NCBI RefSeq assembly: GCF_003095395.1 | Contig: NZ_QEIJ01000007.1 | Location: forward strand, 103,331-167,330 | From: Microbacterium sp. Gd 4-13 | Lineage (GTDB): Bacteria; Actinomycetota; Actinomycetes; Actinomycetales; Microbacteriaceae | Direction of reading: 5' to 3' | Length of the DNA: 64,000 nucleotides | Shown here: positions 35,005 to 43,510 of the stretch, piece after piece | Position numbering within the stretch: the first letter of the stretch is position 1 | How the letters are laid out: the number at the start of each line of letters is the position of its first letter | Program-made: the position numbers and the translations under genes | The notes under the pieces: model-generated | What the model was told of the DNA's origin: nothing | What the model saw: only the letters and a program-made list of their open reading frames with translations | The model's database searches: none

Positions 35005-36879
35005 TTAGAAGGTGGGGTAGATGTCGATCACATCGCCGCCCGTCCCGGTGAAGTTGCCTCCGGTCGACCACGTGACGTCGTCGATGAGTGGCTTGAACTG
35101 GAAGGTCTCACCGTCGGGGATGCGTTCGAGCTCGAACTCCCAGACGTCGGAGGCGACGTTGCGAGCACCGCGACCTGAGGTCCACGTGAACGGGTACTCG
35201 TCGCCGCGGATCGCGATGCTGTGCCCGAGACCCACGTTGTAGTGCACGCGGATCTTCGTGGTGTTGCGCGCCTCGGGGCTGTAGGCCGACACCGGGGTCC
35301 CGGGTGCGTACACCTTGCTTTCGTGCTCACCGAGAGCGACGGTGATCTGCTTTCCCGTGACCCCGCCGGCCGTCACAATCACCGTGTCGCTCGTGTTCAT
35401 GAGGTTCGTCAGCGTCGTGCCGACCGTGATCGAGCTCTCGGCGCGCAGCGGCACCGTGCGCGTCTGCGTCGCCCAGGAGTTCGACGAGAGGGTGATCGCC
35501 TCGGCGCCCGTGCTGTCGACGCGTCGCGAGAACCCGTAGACGGACGTGTCGGACCACATTTCGCGCTGCGTGCCGACCTGCAGAGCCGGGTAGGCGGCCT
35601 TGATCGCGGTCAATCGCTGGATGTGCTTGTAGAGGTTCGAGTTCTGGTCGAAGCTCTCCATATCTTTGCGGTTGTCTTTGTTCGCGATCGGCACCTCGTA
35701 GGGGTTGCCGTTACCGTCGTCGGCCTGCTCGGTGCCGTAGTAGATCACGGGCACGCCCCGGGAGGTCAGGAGGAACGTGAGCCCCGAGCGCAACCGCTGG
35801 TAGTTGTCGTCGGCCCAGGTCAGGAATCGCGCCCGATCGTGGTTGTCGAGGAACGTCTCGAGCCGGTTCGGGTTCGCGTACTTGCTGTCCTGGTCGAAGA
35901 GGTCGCCGAGCTTGTTCATGTCGGTATCTGCCGAGAACGCATCGCGCACGGTGAAGAAGTAGGGGAAGTCGAGCACGCCCCACTCGTAGTCCTGGTACTC
36001 CGAGACGTAGTCGACGTCGCCGACGAACACCTCGCCGAAGGTCGGCACCCCCATCTCGGCCTCGAAGGCGGCGAGCCACGGCTTCGGCACCGAGCGCGCA
36101 GCATCGACTCGGATGCCGTCGAAGCCCATGTCGACCCAGTCCTTGTACGTGTTCATCAGGTGCGCCGAGACGACCGGGTTCGACTGATCGAGGTCGTCGA
36201 GCCCGCCGAGGTCGCAGTTCTCGATCTGGGTCTGCGTCTCGAGTCCGTTGAAGAGGCAGTCGCCGGCGTGATGGAAGTACGACGCGTTGTCGAGCGGGCT
36301 CGCCGGCTTGTAGGTGCTCGGCGAATAGGTCGTCGATGTGCCCGCGAGGTAGTCGGCCGTATGGTTCGGAACGACGTCGAGGATCATCTTCAGCCCGAGG
36401 CCGTGTGCGGTGTCGATCAGCTCCTGCAACTCGGCGCGGTCGCCGAAATGCGCGTTCGGCGTCGCGAAGTCGCGAGTGAAGTAGCCGTGGTAGCTGGCTT
36501 CCTGCCCGTCGCGCGAGAGCGGCTGCTGCTCGGAGACGGGCGACAGCCAGATCGCCGTCACGCCCAGGTCGGCGATGTAGCCGAGCCTGTCGGTCAGACC
36601 CGCCCAGTCGCCGCCGTGATAGAACCCGAGGTCGGAGGGGTCGTACTCGCCGTCGCCCTGGTCGTTGTTGGTGGGGTCGCCGTCTTCGAACCGGTCGACG
36701 AGCACCTGGTAGATCACGTCGCCTTCGGCCAGCGGGCCGGGAGACGTGGTGGGATCGGCGCTCGCGGGGGCGGCGCCGGCGCCCCACATGAGCGTGCCGG
36801 CCGCCACCGCGACGGCTGCTGCGATCGCGAGACCCCTACGCGCGGAGACGCGAGGAGCGGTGTGAACTGTCATTCTCAT
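35005..36879 (-). CDS. Secreted GH13 alpha-amylase with C-terminal accessory domains
   Basis: 624 residues. Signal peptide at the N-terminus (VSARRGLAIAAAVAVAAGTL, ending near ASADP). Catalytic motifs: DVIYQVLVDRFEDGDPTNND, GVTAIWLSPVSEQQ, KMILDVVPNHTADYL, nucleophile in GFDGIRVDAARSVPKPW, acid Glu in VPTFGEVFVGDVDYV and FLDNHDRARFL. After the barrel come a beta domain (about 440-530) and a last 85-residue domain (RVHYNVGLGHSIAIRGDEYP; FQFKPLIDDVTWSTGGNFTG) that looks like a carbohydrate-binding module. It resembles cyclodextrin-glucanotransferase-like amylases. AGGAG six bases before ATG 36879 sets the start. Confidence 0.92.
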   Translation of the reverse strand: MRMTVHTAPRVSARRGLAIAAAVAVAAGTLMWGAGAAPASADPTTSPGPLAEGDVIYQVLVDRFEDGDPTNNDQGDGEYDPSDLGFYHGGDWAGLTDRLGYIADLGVTAIWLSPVSEQQPLSRDGQEASYHGYFTRDFATPNAHFGDRAELQELIDTAHGLGLKMILDVVPNHTADYLAGTSTTYSPSTYKPASPLDNASYFHHAGDCLFNGLETQTQIENCDLGGLDDLDQSNPVVSAHLMNTYKDWVDMGFDGIRVDAARSVPKPWLAAFEAEMGVPTFGEVFVGDVDYVSEYQDYEWGVLDFPYFFTVRDAFSADTDMNKLGDLFDQDSKYANPNRLETFLDNHDRARFLTWADDNYQRLRSGLTFLLTSRGVPVIYYGTEQADDGNGNPYEVPIANKDNRKDMESFDQNSNLYKHIQRLTAIKAAYPALQVGTQREMWSDTSVYGFSRRVDSTGAEAITLSSNSWATQTRTVPLRAESSITVGTTLTNLMNTSDTVIVTAGGVTGKQITVALGEHESKVYAPGTPVSAYSPEARNTTKIRVHYNVGLGHSIAIRGDEYPFTWTSGRGARNVASDVWEFELERIPDGETFQFKPLIDDVTWSTGGNFTGTGGDVIDIYPTF

Positions 36880-37380
36880 GACTCTCTCCTGACTTCCTTG
36901 TCGGATGCGCATCGGTCCGCGAGGTGCACGGTTTACTGGATCGATGCAACATGTATAAATGCGTTTTGTCAAGTACTGGCATCGGCCGTGCTCGCAAAAG
37001 TGATTCGACTCCCGTACTTTCAGCGCATCAAGACCTCTCGCGGCAGGATGTCCGCCGCCGGGAGGTGGTCGTGGGCTGCAAGGCCAGTGTGGACGCGCGT
37101 GGACGATGTATACCTGCACGGGGCGCGGCGAAAATCGGGCGCCGAAGTTCGTCCAAATGCATGAGATCGCGCCGACGCTGGGGGAGTCGCGGTCGCAGGA
37201 TTCCCCAAGCGCCCGGCACGCGCATCGAGCGACGTCGGTGAAGTCGGGCGGGTCCGGTGCAGTTCGGCCGCAGAACGCACCGAACTCGACCGATTCCACC
37301 GATGTCGCGATCGCCCGAGCGCCTGGGATGGTGCTGTCAAGCGGCACGGATCGCAGGATCGGGATTGTTAGCGTCCGAGC
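36880..37380. other. 501-base non-coding gap between secreted amylase and recQ
   Basis: No convincing gene is visible; the frames here have no ribosome sites and read like shadow frames. Toward the amylase, the minus strand shows TTGACA (36965-36970 region) and a TATACAT string at 36951-36957, suggesting a promoter/operator. A second GCAnnTATACAT copy sits at 37106-37117. A short TTGTTAG near 37365 may belong to the recQ promoter. Local GC is lower in the first 150 bases. Confidence 0.4.
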
Positions 37381-39030
37381 GTGAGCTCCTCCCGTCTTCC
37401 CGCAGCATCCATTGATCGCGTCGCTCGCGAGATCTTCGGCTGGGAGACGCTCCTGCCGGGGCAGCGTGAAGCGATCGAGGCGTCGGTCGCGGGGCGCGAC
37501 ACTCTCGTCGTCCTCGCCACCGGCGGCGGCAAGTCGGCCGTGTACCAGATCGCCGGTGCGCAGCGCGGTGGTGTCGTCGTCGTTGTGTCACCGCTCGTCG
37601 CTCTCCAGGCCGACCAGCTCGCGTCGATCCACGCCGCACCCGGGGCACCCGCCGTGGTCGCGATCAACTCCGCCCTGGGCGCTGCGGCTCAGGAGAGCGC
37701 GTGGGATCGCGTGGACGAGGGCGGCCCGCTGTATGTGCTGCTCGCTCCCGAGCAGCTGGCGAAGGACGAGAACGTCGCCCGGCTCGCCGCCGCCAGGGTC
37801 TCGCTGCTCGTCGTCGACGAGGCGCACTGCGTCTCGTCGTGGGGCCACGACTTCCGGCCCGACTATCTGCGCCTCGCCGACGTGCGTCACGAGCTCGGCG
37901 ATCCGCCGGTGCTCGCAATGACGGCGACCGCCTCCGGGCCCGTGCGCGAGGAGATCGTCGAACGCCTGGGCATGGTCGATCCCGAGGTGCAGGTGCACGG
38001 TGTCGACCGCCCCGAGATACGGCTCGTCGTTCACCGCCACGAGAGCGAGGGCGACAAGCGCGCCGCCGTCGTGGCGGAGGCCCGCACCTGGACCGCGCCC
38101 GGTCTCGTCTACGTCGCCACTCGCAAGGATACCGAGCTGTACGCCGCCGAGATCGCGGCTGAGGGGCGCAGGGTTGCCGCGTATCACGCGGGGCTGCGCG
38201 CTCCCGAGCGTCGAACGGTGCAGGACCGCTGGCGGGAGGGGCAGCTCGACGTCGTCGTCGCGACCTCGGCGTTCGGGATGGGGATCGACCGCGCAGACGT
38301 GCGTTTCGTGCTCCACGCCACCACGACCGAGTCGCTCGACGCCTACTACCAGGAGGTCGGGCGAGCCGGCCGCGACGGCGAGCCGGCCACCGGCGCGCTG
38401 CATTACCGCGCCGAGGATCTCGGACTGCGGCGCTTCTTCGCCAAGCGCTCCGTCGACAAGCCCTCTCTGCGCGCGATCTGGGCCGCGGTCGTGGCAGCTC
38501 CGGGGAGCAAGATGTCCGAGCTCGCGAAAGCGGTGGACGTGCCGTCGCGCACGGTGTCGCGCCTCGTCAACGATCTCGTCGACGCCGGCCTGGTCGATAC
38601 CGCGTCGGGGGTACGAGCCACGGCGGACCGCCGCGTCGAGGCCGTCGTGCGCGCGGTGAAGGCAGCGCTCGCGTCGCGGGAGCGCGTCGCCGAATCGCGG
38701 CTGGCGATGATGCGCGCCTATGCCGAGACCTCGCACTGTCGGCGTCGAGTGCTGCTCGACTACTTCGGCGTCGAGGGTCCGCAGTGGTGCGGAAATTGCG
38801 ACGGCTGCGAGCGGCACGAGGCTCGGCGGCATGAGGCCACCGCTGACGCCGTCGGTGCTCCGATCGCCGTCGACGAGGCGGTGGAGCATCGCGAATGGGG
38901 CCACGGCACGGTCATGAGCGTCGAGGCTGACCGCGCGACCGTGTTCTTCGAGTTGGAGGGCTACAAGGTGGTGTCGTATACGGCGCTCGACTCCGGCGTT
39001 CTGCGGCACCGCGAGCCCGCGTCGGTCTGA
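37381..39030 (+). CDS. RecQ-family ATP-dependent DNA helicase with DUF3553-like tail
   Basis: 549 residues. Helicase motifs: PGQREAIEASVAGRDTLVVL, Walker A in ATGGGKSAVYQIAG near residue 46, DEAH in LLVVDEAHCVSSWGHDFRPD near 145, MTATAS, and motif VI in YYQEVGRAGRDGEPATG. A RecQ-type zinc cluster follows (CRRRVLLDYFG, WCGNCDGC, near 453-477). The last 45 residues (HREWGHGTVMSVEADRATVF) resemble DUF3553. A small winged-helix-like segment at about 375-425 lies before the zinc cluster. No HRDC domain. GTG start. It unwinds DNA during recombination repair. Confidence 0.93.
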   Translation: MSSSRLPAASIDRVAREIFGWETLLPGQREAIEASVAGRDTLVVLATGGGKSAVYQIAGAQRGGVVVVVSPLVALQADQLASIHAAPGAPAVVAINSALGAAAQESAWDRVDEGGPLYVLLAPEQLAKDENVARLAAARVSLLVVDEAHCVSSWGHDFRPDYLRLADVRHELGDPPVLAMTATASGPVREEIVERLGMVDPEVQVHGVDRPEIRLVVHRHESEGDKRAAVVAEARTWTAPGLVYVATRKDTELYAAEIAAEGRRVAAYHAGLRAPERRTVQDRWREGQLDVVVATSAFGMGIDRADVRFVLHATTTESLDAYYQEVGRAGRDGEPATGALHYRAEDLGLRRFFAKRSVDKPSLRAIWAAVVAAPGSKMSELAKAVDVPSRTVSRLVNDLVDAGLVDTASGVRATADRRVEAVVRAVKAALASRERVAESRLAMMRAYAETSHCRRRVLLDYFGVEGPQWCGNCDGCERHEARRHEATADAVGAPIAVDEAVEHREWGHGTVMSVEADRATVFFELEGYKVVSYTALDSGVLRHREPASV

Positions 39031-39067
39031 CGGCGTTTCACGCGCGATCGTCTCATCGCCGCGAACG

Positions 39068-39670
39068 TCACGGCCAGAACGGTCTGGACTGTTCAGCGAG
39101 TTCGCCGAACGACGAGACGTCGAGAGAGGTGCGCGTCTCGGGAACGCCCAGCGTCGGCCATTGGAGAACGAGCTCGAGCGACCCCGACGGAGGGAGGGGC
39201 CAGAGCCAGAGCGCGTCGTTCGACGAGTACGAGTGCCCGTCTCCGCCGCCGCCCCCGCCGCTTCGCACGAGCGATGAGCTCTCCGGTGGCGACATCGGGT
39301 CACCCGCGAAGCCGAAGGGGCGATCGGAGAGCACCTGTTCGCCGGTGCTCAGCACGACCCCGTATCGCAGTCGCCCGGCCGATGACGCACCGTGACCGGC
39401 CCAGTGCTCCATGAACGCGTTGTTCATGCGCTGCCACTCGTCGTACGGAAGGTCGTTGCGACGAAGTCTCCGCTCGATGCGGATCTCGACGCCGTCGGAG
39501 TAGACATCGACGCCGACGAGCGCGATCGCCAGGTGCTCGGTGGTCGCGAGGATCTCGCTCGCCGGGTAGAGAACCGGGAGGCGGTCGGTCGGCGCCGTCC
39601 ACCAGGGAGATCGCACCGCCGGGGCGTCGTCGAACTCGGGCATCTCGGGGTCGGGCGGGAAGAAAGACAT
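39068..39670 (-). CDS. Hypothetical protein
   Basis: 200 residues starting MSFFPPDPEMPEFDDAPAVR. It contains a beta-rich body (HLAIALVGVDVYSDGVEIRI; GRLRYGVVLSTGEQVLSD), a glycine-rich loop (RSGGGGGGDGHSYSSNDALW) and LVLQWPTLGVPETRTSLDVS. There is no signal peptide. Similar proteins occur in related actinobacteria to my memory, but I cannot name a family or function. It is divergent from the serine-hydrolase gene, with 112 bases between. Confidence 0.7.
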   Translation of the reverse strand: MSFFPPDPEMPEFDDAPAVRSPWWTAPTDRLPVLYPASEILATTEHLAIALVGVDVYSDGVEIRIERRLRRNDLPYDEWQRMNNAFMEHWAGHGASSAGRLRYGVVLSTGEQVLSDRPFGFAGDPMSPPESSSLVRSGGGGGGDGHSYSSNDALWLWPLPPSGSLELVLQWPTLGVPETRTSLDVSSFGELAEQSRPFWP

Positions 39671-39782
39671 GCCACCACCCGAGCACACCGCGCGGGTCGA
39701 CGCAACGATCCGGGTGTCGGCTGCGCCGGAATTCCGTCGCGCGGGGGAGGCGCCCGACGCGGATTGCGCCGAGGCTCGAAGG

Positions 39783-41147
39783 GTGAAGATCTCGCCCCAG
39801 ACTCTCCGCCCGCTCCGATCCCTGTCCGTCGCTCTCCTCGCTGCCGCCGCGCTCGTCATCACGGCGTGTGCCTCGCCCGCCGAACCGGCATCGCCAGAGC
39901 CGTCAGAACGGGTGGCCATCCCTTCGAACCCCGTCGGCACGCAGGCCGCGTGGGTGCTGACCGAGATCAACGGTGCGCCGAGCGAGCAGGCCGAGTTCGA
40001 GGGTCGATTCGATCCGATCATGTTCGAGCAGATGGCGGTCTCCGATCTGCAGCAGGTCTTCGAGCAGTTGCGCGCGGCGGCGCCGTGGGCGCCCGTCGCG
40101 TACGAGGGAACCGAGACGCAGGCGCGCGTGACGATCGAGTCGCCGCAGGTCACCTACGACATGTCGGTGTCGGTCGGCGATGACGGCAGCATGAACGGCC
40201 TGTTCTTCGGCGAACCGCAGGGTGCGCGCACCCCGGCCGCCAGCTGGGATGAGCTCGAGTCGCAGATCGAGGACGCGCCCTACGAGGTGTCGATACAGGT
40301 GACAGAGTCGGGCGCCGATGAGCCGGTGAGGCTGATGGGGGAGTCGTCGCTCTCGCCGATCGGGTCGGTGTTCAAGCTCTGGGTTCTCGGCGCGGTCGTC
40401 GCCGCGGTCGATGCGGGCACCCTCGCCTGGGACGACACGGTGACCATCGATGCCGAGGTACGAAGCCTCCCGAGCGGAGAGCTGCAGAACCTCCCCGACG
40501 GCTCGACCGTCACCGTGCTCGACGCGGCGCAGAAGATGATCGCGATCAGCGACAACACCGGCACCGACGCCCTCATCCGTGCGGTCGGCCGCGACGCCGT
40601 CGAAGCCGCCCTCGTCGACATGGGCCACGCGACGCCCGAGGTCAACACGCCGTTCCTCACGACCCGCGAGATGTTCTGGATGCTGTTCGACGACGCGGCT
40701 CTGCGAGAGCGCTGGGCGTCGGGCGACACCGCTGCCCGTGACGCGGTGCTGGCCGAGATCCCGGCCGGTGTGCCGTCGCTCGCGAACGCCGCCGAGGTTC
40801 AGCCCGGCTGGCCGGAGGGCGTCGACTGGTTCGCGACGCACGACGACATCGCCCGGGCGCACGTCGCCCTGCAGCAGAAGGCGCAGACTGCGGCAGGTGG
40901 GCCGCTGCGCGAACTGCTCTCGGCGAATCCCGGCATCACTTTCGGTGACGAGTGGACCCACGTCGCGTTCAAGGGCGGCAGTTCGATCGGCGTCCTCGCC
41001 GGATCGTGGTATCTCGAGCGCGACGGTGCCGAGCCGATCGTGCTGACGGTGCTCGCCCGCGCCGACGATGCGCAGACGCTGACGACCAACCAGACCGCGG
41101 TGTTCGGATTCATCGAGGATGCTGCGGCACTGATCGCAGCGGAGTGA
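39783..41147 (+). CDS. LpqF-like lipoprotein with class A beta-lactamase-like serine hydrolase domain
   Basis: 454 residues. Lipoprotein signal ends at Cys29 (ALVITAC). An N-terminal NTF2-like domain (GRFDPIMFEQMAVSDLQQVF region, about 60-150) precedes a penicilloyl-serine-transferase fold with SVFK near residue 196, SDN near 256 and KGG near 397 in AFKGGSSIGVLAGSWYL. All three motifs are kept. Mycobacterial LpqF has the same domain order. It more likely acts on cell-wall or small substrates outside the cell than as a drug-resistance enzyme. GTG 39783 chosen; the open frame runs further upstream. Confidence 0.85.
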   Translation: MKISPQTLRPLRSLSVALLAAAALVITACASPAEPASPEPSERVAIPSNPVGTQAAWVLTEINGAPSEQAEFEGRFDPIMFEQMAVSDLQQVFEQLRAAAPWAPVAYEGTETQARVTIESPQVTYDMSVSVGDDGSMNGLFFGEPQGARTPAASWDELESQIEDAPYEVSIQVTESGADEPVRLMGESSLSPIGSVFKLWVLGAVVAAVDAGTLAWDDTVTIDAEVRSLPSGELQNLPDGSTVTVLDAAQKMIAISDNTGTDALIRAVGRDAVEAALVDMGHATPEVNTPFLTTREMFWMLFDDAALRERWASGDTAARDAVLAEIPAGVPSLANAAEVQPGWPEGVDWFATHDDIARAHVALQQKAQTAAGGPLRELLSANPGITFGDEWTHVAFKGGSSIGVLAGSWYLERDGAEPIVLTVLARADDAQTLTTNQTAVFGFIEDAAALIAAE

Positions 41148-41150
41148 CCC

Positions 41151-41165
41151 CGCGGCGTGGCCGCG
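41151..41165. terminator. Short terminator-like hairpin
   Basis: CGCGGC (41151-41156) and GCCGCG (41160-41165) form a six-pair stem with a three-base loop, four bases after the serine-hydrolase stop and before the convergent exonuclease gene. No T-tract follows. Confidence 0.4.
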
Positions 41166-41193
41166 CCTCATGACGGCCGAGGCTCGTGGCTGC

Positions 41194-42423
41194 TCACCGA
41201 GAGCTGAGGAAGGCTTCGAGCCAGCTTTCACCGACGATCGGGATGCCGTAGTCCCGCGCCTTGCGTGCCTTCCCTGACAGAGAATCGGGATCCGCCGCGA
41301 CGACCAGCGCGATACGCTTCGTCACGGCGGACTTCGGGGTGAACCCCGCGTCGCGGAGCTTGTCTTCCCAGCTACTCCGGGGGTGGGTCATCTCGCCGGT
41401 CAGCACGATCTCGTCACCCGGTGCCAGGAGGAACTCACCAACTGCGATGGCAACCGCGGGTTCGGCTGGCGGCGTTGAGAGGACTTCCGTCATCAGGTCA
41501 TCGCTGATCGAGAGAAGGGCCGCGACGAGTTCCAGGTCTCCGCGTTCTTCATCCGTGACGACACCGTCGGCCCACGCAAGACGGGCGAGGGCGACGAAGT
41601 AGTCCCGATGGAGCCGCTCCGCCGTGTCTCGCCCGATTCCCAATTTCTCAGCGAGCGCGACGAGCGCATTCTTCTCATGCTCAGAGAGATAGCGGTCGAG
41701 AAGACAGCGTTCGACGAGCGCCAGGTACTCGGCCTGCTCGTGGGTCTCGGCGACGTCGGGCACTCTCACGACAATGCGAGCGAGGAATCCCGGTGCAGAC
41801 GTCGCGACGTGCTCCCGCGCAAACCACGGAGCGCGATCCCCGCTGAACGCAGGCAAGATCGGTGCTGACGCCAACATCGGCTCCCACTCCGCCCCGCTCG
41901 TGCTGGCGAGGAACGCCTCCAGAAGTTGCGCCGTGGCGTAGGCGTCGGCCGATGCGCGGTGGGCATTCTCAAGAGGTATCCCGAACGCGTCGCAGCAATC
42001 CGCGAGTGCGAGCCCACTTCCGAGGTGCGTGCGCGCGAGGCGCATCGTGCAGGCATACGCGAATTGCTCTCCGGGCCAATAGTCAAGACGTCCGAGTTCG
42101 CCGTTCAAGAAGCGCAGGTCGAACGACGCATTGTGAGCGACGATGACCCGGCCCGACAGCAGCTCGAGGAGCTCGCCCGCGATGTTCGCGAAGATGGGTG
42201 CGTTCAGGATGTCTCGTGCGGCTATGCGGTGGATGTCCTGCCGGCCGAGGTCGCGTTGCGGGTTGATCAACGTGTCCCATTGCCCCGTGATCGTCCCGTC
42301 CGGATCGGAGTGCACGACCGCGACCTCGATGGCTCGGTCTGTGGTCTCCGCGAAGAGTCCCGTCGTTTCAAAGTCGATCGTTGCGAATCCGCGCGCGGGC
42401 GCGCCAGACGAAAAGTTCCCCAT
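41194..42423 (-). CDS. DEDDh exonuclease with TerB-like middle and C-terminal BRCT domain
   Basis: 409 residues. Exonuclease motifs: FATIDFETTGL with Asp17 and Glu19, VIVAHNASFDLRFLNGE, and ENAHRASADAYATAQLLEA with the catalytic His/Asp pair. The middle (about 235-305) has EKNALVALAEKLGIGRDTAE and WADGVVTDEERGDLELVAAL, a TerB/tellurite-resistance-like helical pattern. The C-terminus is a BRCT domain (EIVLTGEMTHPRSSWEDKLR; IPIVGESWLEAFL). Bacterial proteins of this type combine 3'-5' exonuclease and DNA-end binding; a role in repair is likely. A second exonuclease-BRCT protein is encoded at 47646-48887. Confidence 0.88.
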   Translation of the reverse strand: MGNFSSGAPARGFATIDFETTGLFAETTDRAIEVAVVHSDPDGTITGQWDTLINPQRDLGRQDIHRIAARDILNAPIFANIAGELLELLSGRVIVAHNASFDLRFLNGELGRLDYWPGEQFAYACTMRLARTHLGSGLALADCCDAFGIPLENAHRASADAYATAQLLEAFLASTSGAEWEPMLASAPILPAFSGDRAPWFAREHVATSAPGFLARIVVRVPDVAETHEQAEYLALVERCLLDRYLSEHEKNALVALAEKLGIGRDTAERLHRDYFVALARLAWADGVVTDEERGDLELVAALLSISDDLMTEVLSTPPAEPAVAIAVGEFLLAPGDEIVLTGEMTHPRSSWEDKLRDAGFTPKSAVTKRIALVVAADPDSLSGKARKARDYGIPIVGESWLEAFLSSR

Positions 42424-42510
42424 GGCGGCGAGCGTAGCGGCGAAAGCGCTCGCGCCCGGGGCGGTGTCGTCGGCGCGTTTTACTGACACACGATCATGCG
42501 CAGCGTTTTG

Positions 42511-42540
42511 TGAGGGTTGCCTAACTAAGGCTACGCTTAC
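42511..42540 (+). promoter_or_regulatory. DtxR/IdeR-type iron box(es) upstream of the siderophore operon
   Basis: TGAGGGTTGCCTAACTAAG at 42511-42529 matches 13 of 19 positions of the consensus TTAGGTTAGCCTAACCTAA by my count. It overlaps a second palindromic site, TAAGGCTACGCTTA (42526-42539), which resembles the TTAGG/CCTAA core. The pair lies 36-64 bases before the binding-protein start, where an iron-loaded repressor would block transcription. Confidence 0.7.
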
Positions 42541-42574
42541 TTTGGTCACCCGGCTTCAGAATGGCTGCTCCATC

Positions 42575-43510
42575 ATGTCTTCTCGTCTTCACCGTCGATG
42601 GGTCGCGCTCGCGGCGACGACCGCGTCTGCCGCCCTCCTGCTCGCGGGCTGCTCCGCTTCGGCGCCCTCGATGGAGGCCGCGAACGCCGACACCGCGACC
42701 ACGCGCCAGGTGCAGCACGCCCGCGGCACCACGGAGGTGCCGGTCGAGCCGCAGCGCGTGGTGACCCTCGAGCCGCTCGAACTCGACACCGCTGCCGCCG
42801 TCGGCGTCGTTCCGGTCGGCGCGGCGGTCGCGAGCAACGTCGTGGGCGTGCCCGCCTACCTGGGCCTCGACGCAGTGGAGGCGGTGGGCAGCGTGCCCGA
42901 GCCCGATCTGCAGGCGATCGCGGCGCTGAAGCCCGACCTCATCCTCGGCACCGAGGCCCGCCACTCGGCCCTGTACGAGCAGCTGTCGTCCATCGCGCCG
43001 ACTGTTTTCATCGCGACCCAGGCCGACCCGTGGCGTGACAACGCCGCGCTCATCGGTGAGGCGCTCGGGCGCGAAGACGAGACGGCCGCGCTGCTCGAGA
43101 AGGTCGACGCCCGCTGCGGCGAGCTCGCCGACACCTACGGCATCGACGGGCAGACCGTGCAGCTCGTCCGCCCTCGCGACGAGACGACCCTGAGCCTCTA
43201 TGGCCCGGTGTCGTTCGCGGGCAGCCTGCTCGAGTGCGTCGGCTTCACGATTCCCGCCCAGGACTGGGCAGACGGTCTCCAGGCCGACATCTCTCCCGAG
43301 AACATTCTGTCGGCGCAGGCCGACCGGGTGCTGGTGACGACGGCCGACACGTCGGACGACTCCACCATCCCCGCGGCGATCGTGCAGAACGCGGATGCTT
43401 TCCCCTCGGTCAGGCTCGTCGACACCAGCTACTGGGTGTCGGGCGTCGGCCCCCTCGGCGCACAGAAGGTGCTCGATGACATCGAGCAGTTCCTCGAAGA
43501 GCGCTCTTGA
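42575..43510 (+). CDS. Ferric-siderophore-binding lipoprotein (FecB/FepB type)
   Basis: 311 residues. Lipoprotein signal with Cys26 (SAALLLAGC). The mature protein starts with GTTEVPVEPQRVVTLEPLEL and DTAAAVGVVPVGAA, then AAAL-type helix IAALKPDLILGTEARHSALY and ISPENILSAQADRVLVTTAD, all typical of class III siderophore-binding proteins. It is the first gene of the operon, behind an iron box. The ribosome site is weak. Its TGA overlaps the TTG start of the next gene. Confidence 0.92.
   Translation: MSSRLHRRWVALAATTASAALLLAGCSASAPSMEAANADTATTRQVQHARGTTEVPVEPQRVVTLEPLELDTAAAVGVVPVGAAVASNVVGVPAYLGLDAVEAVGSVPEPDLQAIAALKPDLILGTEARHSALYEQLSSIAPTVFIATQADPWRDNAALIGEALGREDETAALLEKVDARCGELADTYGIDGQTVQLVRPRDETTLSLYGPVSFAGSLLECVGFTIPAQDWADGLQADISPENILSAQADRVLVTTADTSDDSTIPAAIVQNADAFPSVRLVDTSYWVSGVGPLGAQKVLDDIEQFLEERS

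Noticed and set aside
36924..37340. Short open frames in the amylase-recQ gap
   Set aside because: No ribosome sites, Arg/Ser/Pro-rich composition, and no hydrophobic core; treated as non-coding.
39783..41147. Antibiotic-resistance beta-lactamase
   Set aside because: SxxK, SDN and KGG are present, but the lipoprotein signal and N-terminal NTF2-like domain fit the LpqF group; resistance cannot be claimed from sequence.
42143..42574. N-terminal extension of the siderophore-binding protein
   Set aside because: The extension is antisense to the exonuclease gene and lies before the iron box; the lipoprotein signal starts at 42575.
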